Shown here: piece by piece, positions 18,392 through 26,666 of the stretch
Layout: every line of letters starts with the position of its first letter
Position numbering within the stretch: the first letter of the stretch is position 1
Assembly: GCA_016703665.1 (NCBI GenBank)
Contig: JADJBS010000007.1
Span: 1 to 64,000, forward strand
Reading direction: 5' to 3'
Length of the DNA stretch: 64,000 bases
DNA from: Candidatus Defluviibacillus avedoerensis
Lineage (GTDB): Bacteria > Pseudomonadota > Gammaproteobacteria > Burkholderiales > Burkholderiaceae_C
The notes under the pieces: model-generated
What the model saw: only the letters and a program-made list of their open reading frames with translations
Told to the model about the DNA's origin: nothing
The model's database searches: none
Program-made: the position numbers and the translations under genes

Positions 18392-20058
18392 TCATTTGAT
18401 GTTGAGTTTGTGATTTCCAAACTTAAACCATATCTGGTTTGAATTTCATCAATCATTCTTTTCTTGCGGGATGTAATAAATTCATTTACATCATTCCATT
18501 CGGCTGAGGTTGGTTCGGGTATGAAGTCGTAATCTTTCCAGTACTTAGAACCCTCTTCGCTTAGAAAAAAGTCTCTCGGATTTTTCGCTCGCTTATAGTT
18601 ATTTATGCCTGCAGGCATTGGTTGGAAATTCCAAATAACATCAACAAGATTTTTATAATTTTCATCTTGCCCGGAAAGATTTAGAGGAAAAATATGATCA
18701 ATTTGTGGCTTATTTGCATGAAAACTATATGATCTTCCGGGCGACAGAATCTTTATTGCCAACCATAAACAAGAAAAGTGATCTTCTTGCAAATTTATTT
18801 TCTTTTCTTTCAGCAAGAACAGAAATTTTATCAATTGGAAAAAGTTCATTATTTGCCCCACTTTCTTTGAAAGCTCAATGAAAATGAGTTGACCATAGTT
18901 TGAGTGTTCCAATCAAAAATTGCGAAAGTATAAAATATTTATCTATATTTTGTATGCTTGCAAGAGTCATTTTTTTGATTTGCCAAACATGACCGGATTG
19001 TTTTAAAGAAGTTATATATACAATAATTGGCAATACTGCAAGCCATCTGGGAATAATGTTTTCATTATTGATTTTAAACAAACCAAAAAAATACCCTTCA
19101 AAAACCTCTATTAAAGCTGATAAATCATTATTTAATATTTTATGAAAAGTTTCGACATCGTCTCCAACAAACCGACTTGCATCTATTCGAGTTGTGCCTT
19201 TTGTTAATAAATGAAAGAATTGAACGATTTGAGTCTGACGAAAAATCAATTCCGCCACCAGATTTTCCCTTTATTTCTTCAGATACGCTCCATAATTTTT
19301 CTTCGTAATCTGAGTAGTGTGCTTTTTATTTTTCCAAGCACTAACTCTATCTGATTAGCTGGACGCCTCCTGTATTTAATCTTCGAAAAACTTCATTGGC
19401 AATACTCTCGTCATTTGCAGAAACAGTAAAATATGCTATTGAAGCGATCTTTGTATCAACAAATACGTCCCACAAATTATTTAAGTTTGTTTCAATCAAA
19501 TCTTCTTGATCTTCAGTTAATATTAATTGTTTTATTATTAAACTTCTTAATTTTGTTTTTTCTTTGTTATCTTGATGCTTGCCAGACAAAGTAGTTAATT
19601 TTAAAAAATTTGCAGGCTTAACCACCCCAATATCTTCAAATTGAAAACCTGTTGCATCTGACTCTTCTTTTGTTGAATCAAACAATAAATCAAAATATGC
19701 AATTCGTTTATTCAATGTTTAAAAAAGAACAGACCTTAATGTTTGCAATCGTTGTTGACCATCATAAACCAAAAATTTATGCGAAGACCAACGTCCTTCT
19801 TCAACTGAGATGAATATTTTCTTGGAGAATAATCACTTAAAAATTCTCTATATGGCACTGGATTATTAGTTTCCCGCAAAGCCAACCCACCAATTGGATA
19901 CCGCTTAATTATTGAATCAACAGAGAGCAAACAAAAGTTTCTGATTCATGACGTTCTCCCCATACATATTGACGCTGAACTTGTGGCAAAAACCAAACTG
20001 AATGTAAATTATTAATTTTATGCATCGCCTCTCGAACTGATATTCCTTGATATGACAT
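18379..20058 (-). CDS. GmrSD/DUF262-DUF1524-like protein (type IV restriction-like), several frame breaks
   Basis: The AT-rich gene would encode about 560 residues. In order: ISVREAMHKI, WFLPQVQRQYVWGE, DSIIKRYPIGGLAL, FLVYDGQQRLQTL (DUF262 signature, about 19775-19740), VFRRLNTGGVQL, and near the C-terminus KPQIDHIFPLNLSG (HNH-like DUF1524 motif). This is the GmrS-GmrD architecture of modification-dependent restriction enzymes and related defence proteins. The frame breaks at least four times; at 19925 restoring one T rejoins CSLFDSIIKRYPIGG. Long A/T runs make sequence error plausible, but true decay is possible. ATG 20058 has an AAGGAAG ribosome-binding site, 20 bp after the WYL gene. Confidence 0.7.
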
Positions 20059-20078
20059 AAATTCTTCCTTTGTGAAAA

Positions 20079-21041
20079 TTAATTTAATTCGAAAATAATA
20101 GACGAGCCAAAACCTCTCAACCACCACTCCAACTGCGGCGTATCCGCCACCGTCGCCTGCAACCTCAACCAACCCTCCGGCTCATCCACCGGCGTCAACC
20201 GCTGGTCTTCGCTCAATCGGCATTCCATCAAGTGTTCCGCCACGCTGGGTGCCACCCGCACATCCAGCTGCATCATCCCGCCGTTGCCAAAGTCGGCATA
20301 GCCTTTCTTCAAAAACTCGTCCAGGCTGAATCCTGGCAAGGCGGTCATTGGGGTGTAGGTGTTGGTGGCCGCCTGGATTCGGTGCAGCGCCAGGCGGCGC
20401 ATGTCGGTGTAGTCCCAACAGGTGCCCAGCAGGTACATCACCTGCCCGCGTTGCAGCAAGGCGTGCGGGTGCACGCACAGCGCCGTGGTCTTGCCACCGC
20501 TGCGGCTGGCATATGTCAGGTCAATTTGGGTTTCTTGCAGCAGGCATTCGCTAAGGGTAGAGTGCACTGCCGGGTCTATGGCCGGGGCCAGCAGCGGCTG
20601 GGTGGGCAAGGCCACGCGCACTTTGCCTTGCCAGCGGGCCAGCTGGTTGCTTTTGCCCGCGCTGCCCAGCACATCGTCGGCTTTGTCCAGGTACGGGGCC
20701 AGCGCGTCCATCATGGTGGTCGGCAGCAAGGGGCGCAGGTAGTCGCGCACCATGGCCAGCAACAGCGCGTCGCTCACCGATGGCACGGGCAGGCTGAAGC
20801 TGGCGGCGCTCTTGCGCCAAGACCACAGGTAGGGTTCTTGCGTGTCGTCCACCCATACCGCAAAGCCCGCCTTCATCAGGGTGTTCAGATCGCGCTCTAC
20901 CGTGCGGCGCGTCACGTTGTAGCCCGCTTGCCGCAGTTTGTCGTGCAGTTGGGCTGCTGAGGTGGACTGTGGCTCACGCGGAATAGATTGCAACAGCGTC
21001 CACTGTCTAAAAATAGTGTCTCGGCCCGTGCTTGCTGGCAT
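20079..21041 (-). CDS. WYL-domain transcriptional regulator (BrxR/CapW-like)
   Basis: An intact 320-residue protein. An N-terminal winged helix-turn-helix lies at about residues 10-65 (AAQLHDKLRQAGYNVTRRTV then ERDLNTLMKAGFAV). The WYL domain is at about 165-230 (IDLTYASRSGGKTTALCVHP, RGQVMYLLGTCWDYTDMRRL, ALHRIQA), with a C-terminal WCX-like region. Such regulators (BrxR, CapW) repress phage-defence operons and are relieved by nucleic-acid or nucleotide signals. It is the first gene of the WYL/GmrSD/DUF2779 operon and is GC-rich, unlike the AT-rich gene after it. A 19-bp palindrome 142 bp upstream is its candidate operator. Confidence 0.85.
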   Translation of the reverse strand: MPASTGRDTIFRQWTLLQSIPREPQSTSAAQLHDKLRQAGYNVTRRTVERDLNTLMKAGFAVWVDDTQEPYLWSWRKSAASFSLPVPSVSDALLLAMVRDYLRPLLPTTMMDALAPYLDKADDVLGSAGKSNQLARWQGKVRVALPTQPLLAPAIDPAVHSTLSECLLQETQIDLTYASRSGGKTTALCVHPHALLQRGQVMYLLGTCWDYTDMRRLALHRIQAATNTYTPMTALPGFSLDEFLKKGYADFGNGGMMQLDVRVAPSVAEHLMECRLSEDQRLTPVDEPEGWLRLQATVADTPQLEWWLRGFGSSIIFELN

Positions 21042-21138
21042 GTTTGCTCAGTAATTTATAGCATCTATGTGCTTTGAAAGAACTGACTTCATCATAGGGC
21101 ACATCACCGATTTGCCGCGCCCAGCCCCAAAATATAAA

Positions 21139-21150
21139 CCCACACATGTG
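21139..21150. promoter_or_regulatory. Short palindrome upstream of WYL gene
   Basis: CCACACATGTGG has 5-bp arms around CA, preceded by the AT-rich ATATAAA. It lies in the divergent gap between the WYL regulator and the TPR gene. It may be part of a promoter/operator, but short palindromes of this size also occur by chance. Confidence 0.3.
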
Positions 21151-21182
21151 GTACGTGGCGATCAAGCCGCATGCACTCAGAC

Positions 21183-21201
21183 TGCGACCTATTTGGTCGC
21201 A
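21183..21201. promoter_or_regulatory. 19-bp palindrome, candidate WYL-regulator operator
   Basis: TGCGACCTATTTGGTCGCA has perfect 7-bp arms around TATTT. It is 142 bp upstream of the WYL gene and 54 bp upstream of the divergent TPR gene. WYL regulators of defence loci bind inverted repeats in their own promoter regions, so this is the best candidate site in the gap. Binding is inferred. Confidence 0.55.
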
Positions 21202-21254
21202 CGAGCCAGAACAATGGCTTCCTTCAGCCCACATCGGGCAAGGCAAAGGACTCC

Positions 21255-22331
21255 ATGGAAAGCACATCGGTCAAAGACAGCACATCCATCTCAAGCACGG
21301 GCGGCATTTGGTACCAGCTGCTGCAACTGGCAACCCTTGGCTTGTTTGGCTATGCAAGTTACCTGGGGTTTCACTTGAGCTGGAAGTCAGGGCTAGGCCT
21401 GCTGGTTGCCGCCGTGGTGGCGGTACTGGCAGGGCACGTGGCCTGGAAGGCAGGCGACTGGTTCCGCAAATTTGTGGCCCCGTCGTACTACTTTACCCAC
21501 GGCGTTGAGGATGCCTTCAAGAAGCGGGTCTTCTGGCTGATAGGGCCGCAAAGCATTGCGTTTGTAATCACGGTTTTCTTTGTTGTGGTTTTCAGCTTTG
21601 GCGTCTTTTTGGACAAGACCCCTAACCGGGCGGCAATGGATGCTGCAATTGACACGCCGGTAAGCGCTGCAAGCCCAGATCCGGCGCCGGTGACCTTACC
21701 GGTGGCAGAGTCCGAGTCCCCCAGGCTGTTGTCAGTGCACAAGCTGTGGCGCAATTGCCTGCTGTACCCAACCACCGCCGCGCCACCAGCCCTTAGCCCC
21801 GCAGACGGGCCAGCGGCCATGGTGGCATCGATGCTCAACCATGCGATGAATCCGCTTCAGCTGGCGGAGATCAAGGCGCAAATAGAGAGCCTGCCCAAGC
21901 CCGCTACCGGTGACCGCAAATCAGCGCGTGCATTAAACGACCAAGGCTTAAGCGCGCTGAAGGCAAAGAACCACGCCGAGGCAGTGGCCTTGTTGTCCAG
22001 GGCGGTTGAGGCTGATCCATCAGACGCAGAAGTCGTCAACAACCATGTTCACGCACTGATTCAGGCCGGCAATATTGCCGATGCCGAACTGGCGATGCCC
22101 AAAGCGTTGATGCTTAGCCCTGGGCGGTCTTCTGCCTGGGTCAACCTAGCCGAGATGTACGCGCAAAAAGCCCAGGTGGCCGACGCGTCAAAGGCGCTGA
22201 TTGTGGCGTTTCAGTTCTCAAGCAACAAAGACAGAACGCTTCAGTATCTGAAAACCCAAGAGGCAGCAGGCGATTCACCAGCGATGCAAGAGGCGGCGCA
22301 AGCTGCGCTGCGTCGGCTTGCCGGGCAATGA
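21255..22331 (+). CDS. Membrane-anchored TPR-repeat protein
   Basis: A 358-residue protein. ATG 21255 has an AAAGGA ribosome-binding site. Three hydrophobic segments are visible (about residues 20-40, 45-65 and 97-118: LLQLATLGLFGYASYLGFHL, GLGLLVAAVVAVLAGHVAW, IAFVITVFFVVVFSFGVFL), then a Pro/Ala-rich linker. The C-terminal part has TPR-like helices (ALNDQGLSALKAKNHAEAVA, SDAEVVNNHVHALIQAGNIA, SSAWVNLAEMYAQKAQVADA). It probably presents a TPR scaffold at the inner membrane. It is divergent from the WYL regulator, so it may share regulation. No enzymatic motif was recognised. Confidence 0.75.
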   Translation: MESTSVKDSTSISSTGGIWYQLLQLATLGLFGYASYLGFHLSWKSGLGLLVAAVVAVLAGHVAWKAGDWFRKFVAPSYYFTHGVEDAFKKRVFWLIGPQSIAFVITVFFVVVFSFGVFLDKTPNRAAMDAAIDTPVSAASPDPAPVTLPVAESESPRLLSVHKLWRNCLLYPTTAAPPALSPADGPAAMVASMLNHAMNPLQLAEIKAQIESLPKPATGDRKSARALNDQGLSALKAKNHAEAVALLSRAVEADPSDAEVVNNHVHALIQAGNIADAELAMPKALMLSPGRSSAWVNLAEMYAQKAQVADASKALIVAFQFSSNKDRTLQYLKTQEAAGDSPAMQEAAQAALRRLAGQ

Positions 22332-22342
22332 GAGAACTTGCC

Positions 22343-22614
22343 ATGAACACTGACCTGAAAGCGCTGATCGATGAAGCGCTCTTTTATATTTGGGACCCTA
22401 TTGGCCTCAACCTGATGCCTTGTTACCGCGACGAGTACCGCAACTATGTTGACCGTGTGTTCCAGAATCTGCATCAACACGGCAGCTCTGACGCATTGAC
22501 CAGCCTTTGTTCACGATCATGACGCTGGACATGGGGCTTGAAGTCAACAAGGCGAGGACCCTGGCGACGGCAAATTTAGCCAAGTTCCTGCTGCAAGACG
22601 ATCGGCTGAGGTGA
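22343..22614 (+). CDS. Small conserved hypothetical protein with WDPIG motif (one frameshift)
   Basis: The N-terminal half (MNTDLKALIDEALFYIWDPI then GLNLMPCYRDEYRNYVDRVF) is in one frame; the rest (IDQPLFTIMTLDMGLEVNKA to FLLQDDRLR) is in the next, joining near 22492. With the frame restored the protein is about 90 residues. Small acidic proteins with ALxxxWDPIG and DEYxxYV occur widely near polymorphic-toxin and accessory loci, but I cannot assign a function. It starts 11 bp after the TPR gene and may be co-transcribed with it. Confidence 0.55.
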
Positions 22615-22626
22615 GCTGACCAAGCG

Positions 22627-23139
22627 CTACTTGCGCAAATTGGCATCGGCTGGTGCCACGTCGCGACTCGGGCGGTGAACTCTGAGTTTTGTGAAGACCC
22701 CACGCAGACGATTCTCGGCGTCAGTGTCGAAGCCAAGGTAGCTCTTGCAAGCCACCAAGTTTTCTTTGTGATGCAGAAATTGCCAGTGCGCGTCGTCCAG
22801 CGCGCACCACCGACTGTTGGTTACCCCGCTGTCGGCCAGCCACTGAAGAATCTCGATTTCGCGTCTATGGAACAGCACTGAGTTTCCCGCATTCACGACC
22901 GGGGTAGTGCCAATGATCCTTGCAGCAATGTCGTCTGAAAAGTGGCGCTTCAAGCTCTCCAGCTTGACCTGTTCCCGCCAGGTCGAACTGATCACCACTT
23001 CGACTTCAGAAAAGTCTCGCAGCAAGGCTTCCAAACGGGGCAGCTGGCAAAACGCCACATCTTCTGGCACCTGTTGCTCCTCATGCTGCGGATGCAGAAC
23101 ACCATCAAAGTCTAGGAAGAGCAGGGTTCGTTCGTACAT
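22627..23139 (-). CDS. HAD-superfamily hydrolase-like protein
   Basis: A 170-residue protein with HAD motif I LLFLDFDGVLHP (DxD), motif II-like VVISSTWRE and motif IV-like CALDDAHWQF. The short form has little cap domain and resembles the stand-alone HAD proteins found in accessory regions. A phosphatase or nucleotidase role is likely but the substrate is unknown. It is convergent with the small WDPIG gene (12 bp between stops) and its codon use is similar to neighbours. The start at 23139 is the only in-frame ATG before the DxD motif. Confidence 0.8.
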   Translation of the reverse strand: MYERTLLFLDFDGVLHPQHEEQQVPEDVAFCQLPRLEALLRDFSEVEVVISSTWREQVKLESLKRHFSDDIAARIIGTTPVVNAGNSVLFHRREIEILQWLADSGVTNSRWCALDDAHWQFLHHKENLVACKSYLGFDTDAENRLRGVFTKLRVHRPSRDVAPADANLRK

Positions 23140-23247
23140 GTGTTCAAGGTGTGGCAGATGAGAATATCAGGGGCTAAGTACACTGACCCACTGCCGTAGA
23201 GTCAATTTTGTCGTTCAATATGGCTAAACCCAAGTTTTGCTGAATTT

Positions 23248-23537
23248 ATGAAGCCATCCATTGCCCTTCAATTGCACCGTGAAACCATCCGCAACGTGGT
23301 GGCGCAACATCGCGCCCTCAATGCCCGTGTTTTCGGATCAGTACTGCACGGCGATGACCATGAAGGCAGCGACTTGGACATCCTGATTGACCCAACACCG
23401 AGCACCACCCTCATGGACGTAGCCGCCATTCAGGTGGAGCTGGAGAAGCTTCTGGGGTGTCGGTGGATGTCTTGACGCCCAAAGCTTTGCCTGACAAGTT
23501 TCGTGGCTTAGTTTTGGCCGAGGCTGCGCCCGTATGA
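23248..23537 (+). CDS. MNT-domain nucleotidyltransferase antitoxin (MntA-like), one frameshift
   Basis: The minimal nucleotidyltransferase motif NARVFGSVLHGDDHEGSDLD is followed by ILID (GSxxxG then SDLDxxI). The frame ends early at a GGGG run (23454-23457); adding one G gives LGVSVDVLTPKALPDKFRGL and a normal terminus at 23537, overlapping the HEPN start by ATGA. Restored length is about 96 residues. In HepT-MntA modules this protein neutralises the HEPN toxin, by AMPylating it in the characterised cases. A sequence error is the simplest explanation of the frameshift. Confidence 0.75.
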
Positions 23538-23894
23538 ACAAAGCCATGCGAGTGCCTGACTACCTGGGCCACATCCTCACTGCCATTGAACGAATCGAAC
23601 GTCACACCGCTGACCTGAGACGAGATGGACCCCCCTGGGCGTTTTCTGGCCAACGAGCTGATTCAGGATGCGGTTATCCGCAACATTGAGGTCATCGGAG
23701 AAGCCGCCAACAACATTCAACGCGTCGATGCTGAATTTGCAAATGCTCACAGCGAGATTCCATTTCAGGTCATGTACGCCATGCGCAATCGCCTTTCGCA
23801 TGGCTACGACAGAATCGATTTAGAAATGGTCTGGAAAACCGTTTGCAATGACCTGCCGTACCTCTACAAACTGGTCAAAGCTGCTCTGACGTGA
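23534..23894 (+). CDS. HEPN-domain toxin (HepT-like, DUF86), one frameshift
   Basis: The first part (MNKAMRVPDYLGHILTAIER then IERHTADL) and the rest (FLANELIQDAVIRNIEVIGE to LVKAALT) are in two frames joining near 23620. The catalytic RNase motif R-x4-H is present in AMRNRLSHGYDRID. Restored length is about 119 residues, normal for DUF86. The ATGA overlap with the MNT gene is characteristic of HepT-MntA pairs. Depending on whether the frameshift is real, the module is either active or a remnant. It ends 15 bp before the convergent ABC ATPase. Confidence 0.75.
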
Positions 23895-23908
23895 ACCTAT
23901 CGGGGCCA

Positions 23909-24697
23909 CTACCCCATCGCCGCCATCGCCGCAATCACCTCAGTGCGCACCTGCTCAGTCAGCTCTGCCTTCAGCTCCGCAAACACTGGCGTGGTCTTCA
24001 CCGAGTAGTGCCTGGGGTGCGGAAGCGGCACCGCCTGATCCAGCTTGATGCGGCCAGGCCTTGCACTCATCACCATCACGCGGCTGCCCATGAAGACGGC
24101 TTCGTCGATGTCGTGGGTGACGAACAGCACGGTGGTTCGCTCGGCTTCCCAGATGGACAGCAGCATTTCTTGCATCAGCTCGCGGGTCTGGTGGTCTAGC
24201 GCGCCGAAGGGTTCGTCCATCAGCAGCATGCGTGGCTTGTTGGCCAGGGCCCTTGCCAGCGCGGTGCGCTGTTGCATGCCGCCAGACAGCTGCTTGGGAT
24301 AGTGGTTCTCAAACGATGACAAGCCCACTTTGGCCAGAAACGCCCTCGCCTGTTCGACTTGCTGGTTGCGCGGCAAACCACGTTCACGCAGGCCAAAGCA
24401 GACGTTGTCCAGCACGCTGAGCCACGGGAACAGGGTGTAGCTCTGGAACACCATGCCACGGTCTGCGCCGGGGCCGGTGATGCGTTTGCCGTCCAGCAGC
24501 ACCTCGCCGCTGGACTGTTGGTCCAGCCCGGCCACGATGCGCAGCAAGGTGCTTTTGCCACAACCCGAGGGGCCTAGGATGGTGATGAAGTCGTTCTCTT
24601 GCACCGTCAGGTCGGTGGACTGCAGGGCCAAGGTAGGTGCGCCGCCGGTGGCAGACTGGAAGGTGCGGGATACGCCTTTGACGCTGAGGATATCCAT
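23909..24697 (-). CDS. ABC transporter ATPase of the nitrate/sulfonate/taurine family
   Basis: A 262-residue nucleotide-binding subunit: Walker A GPSGCGKSTL, Q-loop VFQSYTLFPW, signature LSGGMQQRTALARAL, Walker B MLLMDEPFGALD and H-loop VTHD. The sequence is closest in style to SsuB/TauB/NrtD. It is the last gene of hutU-hutH-receptor-permease-ATPase, all on the minus strand, so the transporter probably serves histidine utilisation. This differs from the HutXWV transporters known from pseudomonads. The substrate (histidine, urocanate or a related imidazole) is inferred from context. Confidence 0.88.
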   Translation of the reverse strand: MDILSVKGVSRTFQSATGGAPTLALQSTDLTVQENDFITILGPSGCGKSTLLRIVAGLDQQSSGEVLLDGKRITGPGADRGMVFQSYTLFPWLSVLDNVCFGLRERGLPRNQQVEQARAFLAKVGLSSFENHYPKQLSGGMQQRTALARALANKPRMLLMDEPFGALDHQTRELMQEMLLSIWEAERTTVLFVTHDIDEAVFMGSRVMVMSARPGRIKLDQAVPLPHPRHYSVKTTPVFAELKAELTEQVRTEVIAAMAAMG

Positions 24698-24717
24698 ATT
24701 GATTACAGGTTGAGTGG

Positions 24718-24790
24718 CGACGGGCCGCCCCTAGCCACGCAGGCCCCTCGGGGGCAGCGCAGCACATGAAATGGCAAGCGTGGGGGTCAC
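24718..24790 (-). repeat. Gene-end repeat element, copy A
   Basis: On the minus strand the element starts exactly at the permease stop codon with CCCCCACGCTTG, continues to GCTGCGCTGCCCCCGAGGGG and ends CTAGGGGCGGCCCGTCG. Copies B (32651-32726) and C (61345-61393) have the same layout and the same orientation relative to the preceding gene. The CCCC-GAGG-GGGG-type core can form a hairpin. It is probably a dispersed intergenic repeat, possibly an mRNA 3'-end element. Confidence 0.7.
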
Positions 24791-25560
24791 AACTTCGCCC
24801 AGGGGAACAGCTTGCGGTTCACCCATTTGAAAAACAAGTCGCTCAGCAGGCCGATCAGGCCGATGACGATGATGCCGAAGATGATCTGGTCGGTGGCCAG
24901 CAGCGCCTGGCTGTCGGTGATCATGTGACCTATGCCGCTGGACGCGCCAATCAACTCGGCCACGATCACGTAGGTCCAGGCCCAGCCCAGCACCATGCGC
25001 AGGGTTTCGGCAATCTCGGGCGCAGCACCGGGGATCAGCACGCGACCGATCAGGCTGCGGTCTTTCACGCCCAGGGTGTAGGCGGCTTCCACCAGGTCGC
25101 GCCGGGTGTTGCCTACCGTCACGGCAATCATCAGCACGAGTTGAAAAAAGCTGCCGATGAAGATCACCGCCAGCTTTTGCGCTTCGCCAATGCCTGCCCA
25201 CAAGATCAGCAGTGGGATGAACGCGCTGGCGGGCAAGTAGCGTGCAAAAGAGACAAAGGGCTCAAAGAAGGCTTCGATAGGTTTGTACGCCCCCATCATC
25301 ACGCCCAGAGGCAGCGCCAATGCAGTCGCGATCAAGAAGCCCCCGAGCACCCGCCACACGGTCATGCCAATGTCTTTGGCAAAGCCGTATTCGGTCATCA
25401 GCGTCCAGCCGCCTTTGAGCATGGTCAGTGGGTCGGCCAAAAAGGTCTTTTGCACAAAGCCAGTGAAGGTGACGGCCGACCACAGGGCGACAAAGAGCAC
25501 GAAGAAGCTGACGCCAAGCAGCACACGGGTGCCTGGCTCGACGGGTTTGAGAGGGGTCAT
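24787..25560 (-). CDS. ABC transporter permease of the nitrate/sulfonate/taurine family
   Basis: A 257-residue SsuC/TauC-like inner-membrane permease with about six hydrophobic segments, starting with VLLGVSFFVLFVALWSAVTF. The EAA loop is EAAYTLGVKDRSLIGRVLIP then GAAPEIAETLRMVLG. It ends just before repeat copy A. It lies between the receptor gene (84 bp upstream) and the ATPase gene (89 bp downstream). Paired with these it would import a small organic solute; the hut context suggests an imidazole compound. Confidence 0.87.
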   Translation of the reverse strand: MTPLKPVEPGTRVLLGVSFFVLFVALWSAVTFTGFVQKTFLADPLTMLKGGWTLMTEYGFAKDIGMTVWRVLGGFLIATALALPLGVMMGAYKPIEAFFEPFVSFARYLPASAFIPLLILWAGIGEAQKLAVIFIGSFFQLVLMIAVTVGNTRRDLVEAAYTLGVKDRSLIGRVLIPGAAPEIAETLRMVLGWAWTYVIVAELIGASSGIGHMITDSQALLATDQIIFGIIVIGLIGLLSDLFFKWVNRKLFPWAKL

Positions 25561-25644
25561 GTCCTATTTTTATAAGAAAAAGCTGCTTTCGGCAATTACA
25601 GTATGCCTAGGCAGCTATTGTTTCAGGAGTAATTTTGAGCTGGA

Positions 25645-26619
25645 CTACTTGATAAAACGAGTGTCAGCCAGCTTTGTCAGGTCTGGAATCGCCTTGATGA
25701 TGCCAACCTCCAGCAACAAATCCGCAGCTTCTTTGGTGAAGGCAGCGTGTTCACCGGCAAAGAACTTCTGGTTGGCCGCGCGGTCTTGCCAGCGCAGGTA
25801 CTTTTGGCTGGCCTCAAATTTGTCGGCGTCTTGCTTCACGTCTGCGCCCATGATCTCAAAGCTCTTTTTAGGGTCGGCCTTGATCATGTCCAACGCGTCA
25901 AAGTAGGCGTTGGCCAGGCCTTGGGCGGCCTTGGGGTTCTCGGCCAAAAACTTGGGCGTGCAGCCAAAGGTGTCCATCACCATCGGATAGTCCAGCGTGG
26001 TGGCGATGATCTTGCCTGCCTCGGGTTTGGCGCGCACGGCGCCCAGGTAGGGCTCGTAAGTCATGGCGGCGTCGATGCCATCCGTACCTGCAATCATGGC
26101 GTTGGCAGCGGGTTGTGGGCCCATGTTGACGACCTTCACGTCTTTGACCGACATGCCGTTCTTCTTCAAGATCCAGGCCAGACCGAAGTAGCCAGCGGTG
26201 CCGGGCGCATCGGCGGCCACGGTCTTGCCCTTCAGGTCTGTGATCTTGGCGATGTTAGGTTTAACGACCATGCCATCTGCGCCATAGCTTTTGTCCAGCT
26301 GAAAGATTTGGGTGGTAGCGACGCCTGCCGCGTTCCAGGCGACCCAGGTTTCTACCGTGGTGGCGGCGCACTGGATGTCGCCCGAGGCAATGGCCAGGTG
26401 GCGGTCTTTTTGCGGAATCTTCTTGATGCTCACGTCCAGGCCGTGCTTTTTGAACAGGCCCGCCTCTTTGGCCAGCGTCAGGGGGGCAAAACCCGTCCAG
26501 CCGCTGATCCCCATGGCCACCTTGGTCTCTTGAGCCAGGGCAGAACTGCCCGCTAATGCGAGCGAGGCGACGGCGGCCATCGAAACGATTGACTTGCGAG
26601 TCGTAGAAGTGCACTTCAT
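25645..26619 (-). CDS. ABC transporter substrate-binding protein (NitT/TauT type)
   Basis: A 324-residue periplasmic receptor. ATG 26619 follows an AAAGGAAA ribosome-binding site and the signal peptide ends SLALAGSSALAQ. The mature part opens KVAMGISGWTGFAPLTLAKE and contains KGKTVAADAPGTAGYFGLAW, typical of the NMT1/TauA/SsuA fold. It sits 48 bp after hutH, before the permease and ATPase genes. Co-transcription with hutU and hutH predicts histidine, urocanate or another imidazole as ligand; the sequence alone does not show this. Confidence 0.87.
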   Translation of the reverse strand: MKCTSTTRKSIVSMAAVASLALAGSSALAQETKVAMGISGWTGFAPLTLAKEAGLFKKHGLDVSIKKIPQKDRHLAIASGDIQCAATTVETWVAWNAAGVATTQIFQLDKSYGADGMVVKPNIAKITDLKGKTVAADAPGTAGYFGLAWILKKNGMSVKDVKVVNMGPQPAANAMIAGTDGIDAAMTYEPYLGAVRAKPEAGKIIATTLDYPMVMDTFGCTPKFLAENPKAAQGLANAYFDALDMIKADPKKSFEIMGADVKQDADKFEASQKYLRWQDRAANQKFFAGEHAAFTKEAADLLLEVGIIKAIPDLTKLADTRFIK

Positions 26620-26666
26620 GAGATTTCCTTTGGTAAAGAACGAAACTGAAACGAGAGACCTGACAT

